Shown here piece after piece: positions 51,506-60,769 of a stretch of DNA of 64,000 bases. Under the pieces are notes generated by a model. The model ran no database searches. It had not been told where the DNA came from and saw nothing but the letters and a program-made list of their open reading frames with translations. The stretch's first letter is position 1. Each line of letters begins with the position of its first letter. This DNA is from JAEKNW01 sp963678375 (GTDB lineage: Bacteria; Cloacimonadota; Cloacimonadia; Cloacimonadales; JAFGVF01), in contig OY782831.1 of the NCBI GenBank assembly GCA_963678375.2, forward strand, positions 1,178,001-1,242,000. Reading direction: 5' to 3'. Position numbers and translations under genes: made by a program.

Positions 51506-52118
51506 CTATGTACCTTGGCATTTCCCATTACAAAATGATCCAAATATTAAAGGAGCTTCTCCTATAGCTGAACAAGCTTTTCAAGAGCAGTATCCAGCTA
51601 TTTATGGACATTTACTAAGCTACAAAGAACAGTTATCAAATAGAAATAAATCTGAAACTGGTATTAGGTACGAATGGTATGCTTTACAGAGATGGGGTGC
51701 AAAGTATTGGGAGGAATTTGATAGACAGAAGATTATTTATCCGGAAACTGTTCAAAGTCCAAGTTTTGTGATTGATTCAAATAGATACATGATTGATAAG
51801 ACATGTTTCATGTTAATATCCGATGACGTTGAATATTTATTAGGTACTTTAAATTCAAAATTGTTTCAGTTTGCATATAAAAGATTATACTCAAGCATTG
51901 AACTAGGACAAAATGGTTATCAGTATAACAAACATGCTTTTATAAAGTTACCAATATTAAAAGCACCACAAGACTTAATAAATGTTATTAATCGTATGGT
52001 AGTATTACTACAAAATGATTCTGTTAATGAGAACTTAGATAAACAACTGAATGATTTAATCTATAATATATATGATATATCTGGTAAGGAGATTAGATTT
52101 ATTGAAGAATCTATATGA
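51444..52118 (+). pseudogene. Silent alternative C-terminal specificity cassette of the methyltransferase
   Basis: About 225 in-frame codons with no start codon, ribosome site or promoter. An in-frame TGA (51441-51443) lies immediately before the repeat. The translation begins with the repeat-encoded RGRDIKRYRAEFADLW and diverges after LWLI into YVPWHFPLQNDPN. It then shares WEEFDRQKIIYP with the expressed domain and ends in GKEIRFIEESI. It resembles the TaqI-like C-terminal recognition region of the active gene in length (about 203 versus 201 residues) and layout, but little in sequence. It should be expressed only after inversion. An isolated TTG-initiated protein from 51495 is unlikely. 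Confidence 0.88.
51705..51742 (+). repeat. 38-bp inner inverted repeat, left copy
   Basis: Identical at all 38 positions to the reverse complement of 52556-52593 ('tattgggaggaatttgatag' then 'acagaagattatttatcc'). It encodes YWEEFDRQKIIYP in both cassettes, in frame. Confidence 0.95.
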
Positions 52119-52167
52119 GAATATTCCAATTTATAACCTAATTCCTGAATGTTTAATATTATTTATA

Positions 52168-55100
52168 CTATTTGATTTCAATAAATCCAATAGTATCCCT
52201 CTCATCTTTGCTTAAACCATATAAATCAAAAATTAATTTATCTGTTTGATAGTTTATTTTTTTTGTGCAAAGATTTTTTGATATTAGTGTTTGTAAAGTT
52301 AATAATTTATGCTTAAATATTTTGTTCTGGTGTTCAGTAATTTTTATTATTGGTATCTCTTGAAAAAATACTTTACTTAACTCTCTTGTACCTCCCTGCA
52401 ATTCGGGAAAATTGTTCAAAAAACAAAACTTAAATAGTGAAGAATTCAAGAATATTGTAAGAAACTCCAGATGTTTACCTGTCAAAACAAAACATTTTTG
52501 ATTTGTAACGTATTTCTCTTCATCATATAAAAATGGAAGAAATTTAGTCATATTTGGATAAATAATCTTCTGTCTATCAAATTCCTCCCAATATCCTATA
52601 CTATCTTGTGTCTCAAACCATTTATTATTAGTTTTTTTTCTACATTTTATTAACCTTCCAGTTGAATCTTTATAACTATTTCCAGTCTGTTCTAGTCTTT
52701 GTCCAAAAGTTTTTAGCCAATTTTTAACTGCTGGATAGTTTTCTATATCAATTCGTTTACTCGGAAAAGTGCATATCAACCACAAATCAGCAAACTCCGC
52801 TCTATATCTTTTAATATCCCTGCCACGTAGAATAGGTCGTATAATTTCAGCAGATTTTGGGTCTTGTCGAATAAGTTCATCTTTCTTTGCTCCACTAATT
52901 ATAAAAGCTTCATTGAATCCTGTTAATATGCCTCTATAAATATTCACATCCCAATCTTTAAGTGGTGTGCCAATCCTTTCAATCTTTTCTTTAATTCTCA
53001 TCTCTTCTTGTGAGGAGATGATCAAACTTTCTTTAGATACATTATTTATTATGACAGTGTTTTCAACAAAATATTTTGCAAGATTAAGTTTATTGACAAA
53101 ATCATGTCCAATAGTACAAGCTCTAAGATTATGATTACTTGCTTGTCTTTTTTGGAAGATCATTATGTTAGTATCAACAGTAGCAGATTCAAAGACTTTA
53201 TAGCCACCAAAGTCGATTAATTTTACTGGTTGTGTCTTACTAGCAAAGAATGTACGAAGCTTTTCTCCATATTTAGCTCTCATCCATTTATTTGAAGTGA
53301 TGTAGCAGAGGAAACCATTATTCTTTAATAACTGATTGCCTCTTTCGTAGAAGAGACAGTAGATATCGCCTGTTGCTGTAAATGTATCATATCTCTGTTC
53401 TTTGTAAGCTTGTTGAATACTGCTTCCTGCCATTTTTTGGAGTTGAATATAAGGTGGATTACCTATCACGATATCAAAACCATCATTATTACCAAACATC
53501 AACTTTTTATCAAACCAATAGCATGATTCATCTCCGAAAGGCTTCCAATTAGCTAGGGCAATAGCTTTTTGATTATCTGATTTATTCGTTAAAATAATCT
53601 CACTAATCCTATTTTGTGTGTCCCTAAAGTCTTCTTCAATTGCATATTTCTCATCACCATTAGCATAAAAGAATTTTTCTCTTAACTTCTCTAATTTCTC
53701 CATAAGAGGGTCAAGCTGAGAGTCCAAACTAAAGATAGTAGCTTGGCTATCCTGAACATTTTCTGGTAGTCCTATAAGGGTATTAGCTGTAACAAATTTG
53801 AAAGATAGGTTAGGTAGAGGATGTATCCCTCTATTATTTTTATCATCTTCAATCTTTTCATCAACTATCAGAGTAAGGAAGAGTCTAAGTTTAGAAATTT
53901 CAGTAGCAATATTTTGGATATCTACTCCATAAATCGAATTTTGAATAATACCCATTTTATGTTTATAACGCCAATTCTCATTGATGAGATGTTCTTCAGC
54001 AGTCTTACGAACTTGAAGATTAGGTATTTTATCTAATTGCATGATTACCCATTGAATAGAATCAGGGTCCACTTTCTGTAAGACAAGAATTAACTTCTGA
54101 AGAATACCCATAGGATAAGCACCTGATCCACAAGCCGGGTCTAAGACTTTAAGTTCATCAATAGCAGTTAAAACCTGCTCACATTCTATCTTAGATACTG
54201 GCACTTGGTCAATATTATAATCTAATAAGTTTCTAATTTTCTCTTCATTAATATTTGTATTTGTTATTAGATATTGTGCTAAAGATTCATCTACCATATA
54301 TTCAACAATTTCCCGGGGTGTATAGAAAGAACCTGTTGATTTACGTGCTGTTTCTCCTGTTTCAGGATTAATCTCAGCTAATAAGTTTTCAAAGATTCTA
54401 CCTAACATTTCAGGGTCAACAGAGAGGTCTATATCAATAGAAGTATTTTCATCAATAGTAAAGTTGTAAGTCTCTAAAATTTTTAAGAAGTCAGAGAACC
54501 AAGCATCAGAAATTTTGAGAGTGTTTTGATAGAGAGATAATCCATTCTCATCTATCTCATAAAAGTCTTTGTGGAGGTTAGGGTCAAAGAGTCCACCATT
54601 TAGGAAAGGGATTGTATTGTAAGGTGCAGCTTGATACTCTTTTCTCCTATCTTCAATTTTTGTATTTAGTAATTGGAAAAAGAGGGGTTCTATTATCTTG
54701 TGATAGTAGTTATTTTTTACCGCTTCAGAAGAAAGGATCTCTTCTGGAATTAGAGCAATACCATTGCTTGATTTTTTCTTTCTTAAGAACCAACAGAAGA
54801 CTAAACGACCAATCAGTCTGACTCCAAATTCTTGTTTAACTGTAGAATTTTCAGCTACTGGAAGGACTAATTCAGCCTTAGTTTGTATGGTATGACGCCC
54901 ATCTGAATAACTCGCTCCTAATAGTTTATAAAACATCCTTTGGATATCTTGATAGAACTCTTTATTAACAACTTCAATAGAGAATCTCTTTTTCAAATCA
55001 TCGCAATCTGTTATTCTTCCACTTTTAATAAGATATTGGGTTGGAGTATGAACTTTAGCATCTTGACCTAAGATAAAGGAGTAACGACGAGGGTTAGAGA

Positions 55101-55476
55101 GTTTAGTAATCACTTTATTAGCTTGGTCTCTTTCAGTTTGGCAATGTATAAGAGAGAATCTAAACTGACAAGCATCTTTTTTGATAAAGAAGATTAAGGC
55201 AAATTCATGATTTTCTATTTCAATAACCTTGAAAGCTTCATTGGTTAAAGAGATTCTAGGGTCATTATCAGAATCATGCTGCATCTCATAGACTGCCAGA
55301 TCTAAGCTTTTACATTCTCCTAACTTGATAGCTTTAGTAAGTCTTTTATAAGTGTAACTTCTCTGAGCTAGCAAGTCTCTATCATCATTTACTAAAGTAA
55401 AATCTTCTGGTAATAGTGTGTTTCTTAAAAAATCTATATAGTCTGCTCTATTATATGCCTTATTAAAATTAATCAT
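52168..55476 (-). CDS. N6-adenine DNA methyltransferase with switchable C-terminal recognition domain
   Basis: A 1102-residue Eco57I/PglX-like enzyme. The N-terminal ~350 residues are a helical and beta region without a recognisable nuclease site. LDPACGSGAYPMGIL (SAM motif I) lies near residue 443 and the catalytic GNPPYIQLQKM (motif IV) near 671. From about residue 860 the TaqI-like recognition region begins. Residues 880-901 are encoded by the outer inverted repeat and everything after is exchangeable. YWEEFDRQKIIYP lies near 961-973. The ATG follows AAAGGAG and overlaps the helicase stop by 8 nt, so the two are one operon. It should methylate an adenine to protect host DNA. Confidence 0.88.
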   Translation of the reverse strand: MINFNKAYNRADYIDFLRNTLLPEDFTLVNDDRDLLAQRSYTYKRLTKAIKLGECKSLDLAVYEMQHDSDNDPRISLTNEAFKVIEIENHEFALIFFIKKDACQFRFSLIHCQTERDQANKVITKLSNPRRYSFILGQDAKVHTPTQYLIKSGRITDCDDLKKRFSIEVVNKEFYQDIQRMFYKLLGASYSDGRHTIQTKAELVLPVAENSTVKQEFGVRLIGRLVFCWFLRKKKSSNGIALIPEEILSSEAVKNNYYHKIIEPLFFQLLNTKIEDRRKEYQAAPYNTIPFLNGGLFDPNLHKDFYEIDENGLSLYQNTLKISDAWFSDFLKILETYNFTIDENTSIDIDLSVDPEMLGRIFENLLAEINPETGETARKSTGSFYTPREIVEYMVDESLAQYLITNTNINEEKIRNLLDYNIDQVPVSKIECEQVLTAIDELKVLDPACGSGAYPMGILQKLILVLQKVDPDSIQWVIMQLDKIPNLQVRKTAEEHLINENWRYKHKMGIIQNSIYGVDIQNIATEISKLRLFLTLIVDEKIEDDKNNRGIHPLPNLSFKFVTANTLIGLPENVQDSQATIFSLDSQLDPLMEKLEKLREKFFYANGDEKYAIEEDFRDTQNRISEIILTNKSDNQKAIALANWKPFGDESCYWFDKKLMFGNNDGFDIVIGNPPYIQLQKMAGSSIQQAYKEQRYDTFTATGDIYCLFYERGNQLLKNNGFLCYITSNKWMRAKYGEKLRTFFASKTQPVKLIDFGGYKVFESATVDTNIMIFQKRQASNHNLRACTIGHDFVNKLNLAKYFVENTVIINNVSKESLIISSQEEMRIKEKIERIGTPLKDWDVNIYRGILTGFNEAFIISGAKKDELIRQDPKSAEIIRPILRGRDIKRYRAEFADLWLICTFPSKRIDIENYPAVKNWLKTFGQRLEQTGNSYKDSTGRLIKCRKKTNNKWFETQDSIGYWEEFDRQKIIYPNMTKFLPFLYDEEKYVTNQKCFVLTGKHLEFLTIFLNSSLFKFCFLNNFPELQGGTRELSKVFFQEIPIIKITEHQNKIFKHKLLTLQTLISKNLCTKKINYQTDKLIFDLYGLSKDERDTIGFIEIK
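52556..52593 (-). repeat. 38-bp inner inverted repeat, right copy
   Basis: Perfect inverted partner of 51705-51742, within the expressed recognition domain. Confidence 0.95.
52775..52838 (-). repeat. 64-bp inverted repeat, right copy (inversion site)
   Basis: Inverted partner of 51442-51505, within the methyltransferase coding sequence (residues about 880-901). Confidence 0.95.
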
Positions 55477-58400
55477 TCTGATCTCCTTTTAATTCTTGGG
55501 AAAGTATTATAGTCTCTTGGCCTGAAGAAACTTTTTCAGCTCTCTTAATAATCCTAATTAAATAATTGTGAGGAATATCAATAAGTAGCTGGTTAAAATC
55601 ATCTTCAAGATTATCATTACCAATAGCTCTTATTTGCTTAGCATAATAACCTGGTAAAGCATTGAGATCTTGGACAACCTTTAAGAGGTCTTCTAAGTAA
55701 TCATTTTCATTGGAAAAGTCTTTCATCAATTGCTTAATCTGCTTTACAGTATCAATTACCCCCTTGTCATGACGAGGTAAGGTATCTTGCTTAAAGAGTA
55801 TATTTTTTAGCCTATTAAAATCTTTGGAAAAATCTTTACTAGTGTTAAAAGCCTTAGCTGAAGGTTCAGCATAGAATATATCAAAAGCTTCTTTAGCGGT
55901 CAAAGCAATTACTTCTCCTGTATTGAAGCGATATTTAAAAACAGAATCATAATCCTTTTTACCATACATTATTGCTCCTTCTTTACAGTAGGAATCTTTT
56001 CTCATTATTCTTGCTCTAAAGGGAATAGCAAGAGCTTGATTTATGGTTTTATCACTCAAGAGACCTAAGAATTTTTTGTAAGGTGTATCCCAAGATTGTT
56101 CTTGGTCCTTACTTATTTCATTTTCATATATTTCTTTATAATAAGATTTTAAATCGTGATCAGGGGTGATAACATTAGTATCTTCACCTATTAGAGCATT
56201 AATAAAAGCAAATTTGAGATTAGTAATATCTTTAACTCTGTTGAGTTTTGCTCCTACAAAAGTTGGAAAGTAGTTATAGATATAAAGATTTTCAAAAACT
56301 TTTTTATCAATTCTATTGATTCTACCAACTCTTTGAATAACTGTGGTTGGATTGTAAGGTATATCATAATTAAAAATTGTACCTGCTCTATGGAGATTAT
56401 AACCCTCAGAAATAGCATCAGTAGCAAGGAGAATATCGAAATCATCTGCTTGAAAATTAGAACTAGCATTGAAATTAGCATTTACTATATCTTTATTAGT
56501 TGAAGATGATTCCTGTCCAGAGTATTTAAAGACTCTGAAATCTACTTTCATCTGGTCATAAAGATAATTTATTGTATCTGTATATTGACTAAAGACTACT
56601 ATTTTCCTCTTCTCATCTTCCAATAAAGACTTGCGTATTATATTCTTAAAATGTTCTAACTTAGGGTCATATTTTATCCCATCAGCAAACCATTTCTTTT
56701 TGATAGTTTCTAACAATTTTGTATCTCTATTAATATCTTTAACGAACTCTACTGAGACATCTTCAGCTTCAATTAAAGATAGACCATCTTCTTCATAAGG
56801 TCTGATTTTCTCTCTGAATCTCTGCATCTTTAGTTCTTCTGAGATAAAGCCATCTTGTCCTAACAATGTTTTAATCTCTGGAAGATTGCTCTTTTTATAA
56901 ACTGGAATATAATTAATTTCTTCTATCCAATCTAAAATTAGCTTATTGGAAGCAATGAAGTTATCTATTGACTGGGAGAAAGCATAGATTGAAGACTCAA
57001 ATCTTCTAACTAAATTTCTTTTCATAAATTTAGCCATATTGGTCTGAGCAATTCTTATTTGTTGAGCATTCCCAAATGTTTTGGTAAGTTTAGCATGATA
57101 TTTCTTATAATCTTTTAGATAAGAAACAGGTTTGTATCTTGCTCCTTTATAGCCTTTATTATCAGCAGGGTCAATCTTGGCTAAGGTCTCAATATATAAA
57201 TCTTCAATTTTGCCCAATTCATACTCTAAGAGATCAGGAGGTAGGACATTAGAAAATTCTATATTTTGTTTTTCTAAATCAGATTTGTATTTGGGTATTG
57301 ATAAGAGATCAATTCTTGTTCTTCTTATCATTAAAGGGTTAAGAATGTCCCTAATTTTTTTACTAATATCAGTAATTTCTTTATCTAATTGAGAAGCTGT
57401 TATCTTTTGTTCTCGATTCTGTTTCTCTACCTTTTTGTATCTAACTATCATATCAGAAAACTCAATTCCTAAATTACTGACAGTTTGTATAGTTGATTTA
57501 GCAGGTATCTGGAACAATTTAATCAAGGAAAAGATGTCTTCAGGTCTATTGTTAAAAGGTGTAGCTGTTAAGAGCATAACCTTATTTCCTTGGCAAACTT
57601 GATGCAACAAACCATAATCATTGGTTTTTTCATTTCTATACTTATGAGCTTCATCAATTATGATTAACTGTTCATCATCCTCTAAAAGATAATCTAAAGC
57701 ATCTTCAATTTTACCTGAAGAAACTATCTTAGCTGAAAACTTGAAGACATTGCTATAATCATCCCATTGCTCTTTTAAATGAGGTGGGCTAATTATTATT
57801 GCAGGTATTTTTAAATTGTGAGCTACTGCAGAGGCAATGATACTCTTGCCTAAACCTACAACATCAGAGATAATTATCCCGTTATGTTTCTTAATTGTTT
57901 TAATTCCATAAGCAATAGCATCTACTTGATATTTCAGATTGATAAACTTACTTCTAGTAATCTTTTTTGGGCTTATTACTTCCTCTTCTTCACCTAAATC
58001 AAAATATTCTTTTAATACTCTTACATACATAAGGTAAGGTGAAGGTAAATTATCAATCCATACTTTGCTTAATACTTTATCTTCAAATTCTTCTATATAA
58101 TCCTTATCTACTATTACAGTTGCAGTTTCCCAAAGTTCATCAAAAAGGTCTTTTGAAACTAGGTAATCTTCTTTTGTACTAGAATATACATTTAATTCAT
58201 GCTGAAATTTCATACCTGAAGCTGTTAGATTAGAAGAACCTGTGATAATAGTACCAGGTCTGTCTCCACCATGATTGTTTTCTTCCTTTTCTTCAAAGAT
58301 ATATAACTTAGCATGATTAGGGTGGGCTGTTTTACGGATTTCTAATCTACCTGACTTTATCATAGTTACAAAAGTTTTAAATGAATCCTCTGCATCATCA

Positions 58401-58693
58401 AACTTATCACTAGCATTTATAGCCTGCACTAGCTTATCGTAATAATTATTACGAATATCTTTATGTGATTTAGTAAATTCTTCATATTGAAAAACTTCTT
58501 GCAATCTACCTAATATATTTTTCTCAATCTCTAAACCTACTAATATTTTAAGATTCTTGTTCGTAATCTCATTGAACAAGAGTTCCCAACCTGAAAAGTA
58601 GAAATAACCTACTAAGAAAAACAAATTTTCTGAAGTTGGTAAAATGGTACTAATTAATTCTTTAGTTAACTTATCCTGATTCGTAATAATCAT
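55469..58693 (-). CDS. PLD-nuclease/SNF2-type helicase fusion, restriction component
   Basis: A 1074-residue two-domain protein. Residues about 1-190 form a phospholipase-D-like nuclease domain with HAKLYIFEE (H-x-K, near 125) and TGSSNLTASGM. Residues about 245-850 form a superfamily 2 helicase with GLGKS (near 280), DEAH (near 345), LTATPFNN and QRVGRINRID (near 786). Helicase-nuclease fusions of this kind accompany large methyltransferases in anti-phage systems, where they act on unmodified DNA. The ATG at 58693 has GAGG nine bases upstream; a TTG at 58708 is less likely. It is the first gene of the operon with the methyltransferase. DrmA/DrmB or BREX partners are absent. Confidence 0.88.
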   Translation of the reverse strand: MIITNQDKLTKELISTILPTSENLFFLVGYFYFSGWELLFNEITNKNLKILVGLEIEKNILGRLQEVFQYEEFTKSHKDIRNNYYDKLVQAINASDKFDDAEDSFKTFVTMIKSGRLEIRKTAHPNHAKLYIFEEKEENNHGGDRPGTIITGSSNLTASGMKFQHELNVYSSTKEDYLVSKDLFDELWETATVIVDKDYIEEFEDKVLSKVWIDNLPSPYLMYVRVLKEYFDLGEEEEVISPKKITRSKFINLKYQVDAIAYGIKTIKKHNGIIISDVVGLGKSIIASAVAHNLKIPAIIISPPHLKEQWDDYSNVFKFSAKIVSSGKIEDALDYLLEDDEQLIIIDEAHKYRNEKTNDYGLLHQVCQGNKVMLLTATPFNNRPEDIFSLIKLFQIPAKSTIQTVSNLGIEFSDMIVRYKKVEKQNREQKITASQLDKEITDISKKIRDILNPLMIRRTRIDLLSIPKYKSDLEKQNIEFSNVLPPDLLEYELGKIEDLYIETLAKIDPADNKGYKGARYKPVSYLKDYKKYHAKLTKTFGNAQQIRIAQTNMAKFMKRNLVRRFESSIYAFSQSIDNFIASNKLILDWIEEINYIPVYKKSNLPEIKTLLGQDGFISEELKMQRFREKIRPYEEDGLSLIEAEDVSVEFVKDINRDTKLLETIKKKWFADGIKYDPKLEHFKNIIRKSLLEDEKRKIVVFSQYTDTINYLYDQMKVDFRVFKYSGQESSSTNKDIVNANFNASSNFQADDFDILLATDAISEGYNLHRAGTIFNYDIPYNPTTVIQRVGRINRIDKKVFENLYIYNYFPTFVGAKLNRVKDITNLKFAFINALIGEDTNVITPDHDLKSYYKEIYENEISKDQEQSWDTPYKKFLGLLSDKTINQALAIPFRARIMRKDSYCKEGAIMYGKKDYDSVFKYRFNTGEVIALTAKEAFDIFYAEPSAKAFNTSKDFSKDFNRLKNILFKQDTLPRHDKGVIDTVKQIKQLMKDFSNENDYLEDLLKVVQDLNALPGYYAKQIRAIGNDNLEDDFNQLLIDIPHNYLIRIIKRAEKVSSGQETIILSQELKGDQND

Positions 58694-58920
58694 ATTATAA
58701 AACCTCAATTCAGCAAAAACTTTACTAAAATATTTACTATTATTTCATATAAAATGCTTCAATAAATAATTATTACTAGCTAATAACATGTTGATAAATC
58801 TGTCAATATTTGTTTTCTTACATAATAACATAATAATAAATTTATTAATATGGCACAGGCTCAATATATTGTGAAAAATTGATAAGATAAACACAAAAAC
58901 AATTTCCGTATTCAAACTCC

Positions 58921-59009
58921 CTGAAAGGGATATGTACTATTGAAACAAACCTCCAGTGTGGCAACACTCACAGGCTTTTACCCTAGGCTAAAGTACATAT
59001 CCCTTTCAG
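58921..59009 (-). repeat. Dispersed 'tagccYRRggtaa' repeat, copy 3, with perfect 18-bp arms
   Basis: CTGAAAGGGATATGTACT (58921-58938) is the exact reverse complement of AGTACATATCCCTTTCAG (58992-59009). Inside is AGTGT-ggca-ACACT, and the minus strand carries 'tttagcctagggtaaaag', aligning with copies at 28680 and 50594. Confidence 0.8.
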
Positions 59010-59280
59010 AGATTTTTATAGGATTCCATTAATTTTTAATTCATATCTAAGTGTAATTAGTGAAATTAGGGGATAGATTATTTCTTTTTACACAGCCTGC
59101 TCTACTTCCGCAGAAGAGAATATTCCCGCTTCACTTCTACTATCCCTATAAAAACCTGTTAATTTATAGAGTAACTAACAATCAAGTGATAATAAAGAGT
59201 GAGTAAAACTTGCATAACCTCTAGAAATACAGTAATATAGAACTAAATGAAGAACTCTTAACAAAATATATATTGACAGA

Positions 59281-59296
59281 TTGACGTATTTGTCAA
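59281..59296. promoter_or_regulatory. Candidate ArsR operator
   Basis: The palindrome TTGACgtatttGTCAA lies 27 bp before the arsR ATG and just after a TTGACA that could serve as a -35 (59273-59278). Position and symmetry fit autoregulation. No convincing -10 was found. Confidence 0.5.
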
Positions 59297-59322
59297 ACTT
59301 GAAAACAAAGGGAGATAAGATT

Positions 59323-59643
59323 ATGGATTATTCAAAAGAAAAATATGATATGCTAGCTGATATTTTGAAGGCAACAGCACACCCTGTAAGACTTTATATT
59401 TTAGAGACCTTAGCAGAACGAAAGCTATGTGTTAAGGAGTTTGCTGATGAGTTAGGTTTTGATATATCTACTATATCGAAACATCTTACCCAGATGAAAA
59501 AGAGTGGGTTAATCTATGATTATCGTGAGGGGAATTGTGTCTATTATCAAATTAGATGCGATTGTGTAGCCAGATTTTTAAAGTCAGCTAAAGATATTCT
59601 GCTTTCAAATATTGAGAGAGAGAAAGAGCTTTTAAAAGGATAA
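59323..59643 (+). CDS. arsR: ArsR-family metalloregulator
   Basis: A 106-residue winged-helix repressor. ATAHPVRLYILETLAERKLC opens the domain, FDISTISKHLTQMKKSGLI is the recognition helix, and YREGNCVYYQI the wing. A single Cys in KLCVKE takes the place of the usual ELCVC pair, and a CDC pair lies in IRCDCVARF near residues 88-92. The metal site may therefore use Cys residues in the C-terminal helix. GGGAG precedes the ATG at 59323; a TTG at 59281 inside the palindrome is unlikely. It should repress the genes that follow until arsenite or a related metal binds. Confidence 0.88.
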   Translation: MDYSKEKYDMLADILKATAHPVRLYILETLAERKLCVKEFADELGFDISTISKHLTQMKKSGLIYDYREGNCVYYQIRCDCVARFLKSAKDILLSNIEREKELLKG

Positions 59644-59646
59644 ATT

Positions 59647-60603
59647 ATGTTTATATTTTTAGAAATTTTCGGTGAATACATAACAACATTAGTTGGATTA
59701 GATTTGAATTCACATTGGGGCGAAGCTTTAACATTCTTTATTTATGATACCTTGAAGATAATTATTATGTTAAGTATAATGATCTTTTTGATATCTTACT
59801 TAAGATCGTATATAAATGCTGTAAAACTTAAGAAAGTCATTTCCAAGGTTAGTGGTATTGGTGGGCATTTTTTAGCTTCGATATTTGGGATTGTTACACC
59901 TTTTTGCTCATGTTCATCAGTTCCAATGTTTATAGCTTTTGTAGAAGCTGGTATTCCTGTGGGAGTAACTCTCTCATTCCTGATAACCTCCCCGATAGTT
60001 AATGAAGCAGCTTTTGCTATTCTTTTGGCTTCATTTGGTTGGAAAATAGCTGTTATCTATGTAATATGTGGAGTGGTTGTTGGTGTTGTTGGTGGCATGG
60101 TAATTGGATTAATCAAACCAAGAAAATGGGTAGAACCTTATGTGTTTGAAATGAAGTTTGGCAATTCAGCAGAAGAACAATTCCCTAGTCAAACAGCTAG
60201 ATTAAAGTGGTCTTGGGAACAAGTTAGTGATATAGTCAATAGAGTCTGGTACTTTGTTTTAATCGGAATTGGAATTGGTGCTGTTATTCATGGCTGGGTT
60301 CCAGATGGAGCTTTGGCTAATATTGCAGGCTCAGATAATCCTTTTGCTGTTATAGTTGCTGTAATTATTGGTATTCCTCTTTACTCTAATGCTTTAGGAA
60401 CTATTCCTATTGCTGAAGCTTTGATAAATAAAGGGGTTGGAATCGGAACTGCTCTAGCCTTTATGATGTCTGTTACAGCTCTTTCACTCCCAGAATTGAT
60501 AATCCTCAAAAAAGTTATCAAACCTAAATTAATAGCTATTTTTGTGGCTACTACTGGGATTGGAATAATTTTAGTAGGGTATGTGTTTAATTTGCTGATA
60601 TGA
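59647..60603 (+). CDS. ArsP-like permease (DUF318)
   Basis: A 318-residue membrane protein with eight or so hydrophobic helices. The first half has GIVTPFCSCSSVPMFIAFVE, with the paired cysteines typical of PF03773 permeases, and SFLITSPIVNEAAFAILLAS. The second half has the matching IGIPLYSNALGTIPIAEALI. Some relatives export trivalent organoarsenicals (ArsP). The ATG lies three bases after the arsR stop, indicating co-transcription. Whether the cargo is organoarsenical or another thiol-reactive compound is not visible. Confidence 0.83.
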   Translation: MFIFLEIFGEYITTLVGLDLNSHWGEALTFFIYDTLKIIIMLSIMIFLISYLRSYINAVKLKKVISKVSGIGGHFLASIFGIVTPFCSCSSVPMFIAFVEAGIPVGVTLSFLITSPIVNEAAFAILLASFGWKIAVIYVICGVVVGVVGGMVIGLIKPRKWVEPYVFEMKFGNSAEEQFPSQTARLKWSWEQVSDIVNRVWYFVLIGIGIGAVIHGWVPDGALANIAGSDNPFAVIVAVIIGIPLYSNALGTIPIAEALINKGVGIGTALAFMMSVTALSLPELIILKKVIKPKLIAIFVATTGIGIILVGYVFNLLI

Positions 60604-60769
60604 ATTGAGAATGGAAGAAAAGACTTTTCAAACGAATTAAGAGAAGGAAGTGAAATTCTATTAATTCCCCTCTATGGAGGGGTGGCTGGGTATTTCCAAG
60701 ACGGGGTGGTCTCTTAACTGGGACAGGCTTGTATATCTCACAGAAGAATTAAAACAATAAGGAATAAAT

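Larger units (their letters stand above)
51442..52838. mobile_element. Predicted invertible DNA segment (specificity switch)
   Basis: A 1397-bp segment bounded by 64-bp inverted repeats. It contains the expressed 3' end of the methyltransferase gene (right, minus strand) and a silent alternative 3' end (left, plus strand). Their stop codons face each other 49 bp apart at the centre. Inversion exchanges the last ~200 residues of the methyltransferase while keeping the frame. The invertase gene is adjacent but outside. Confidence 0.88.
58694..59322. other. Divergent intergenic region between restriction and arsenic operons
   Basis: About 630 very AT-rich bases. Promoters for both operons must lie here, but no clear -35/-10 pair is obvious for the helicase side. 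It contains the inverted copy of the dispersed repeat at 58921-59009 and an arsR operator-like palindrome at 59281-59296. I see no gene. Confidence 0.6.

Noticed and set aside
51495..52118. Independent TTG-started gene for a 207-residue protein
   Set aside because: There is no ribosome site, the frame extends upstream through the inverted repeat to a TGA, and its sequence is the C-terminal part of a methyltransferase. It is a silent cassette.
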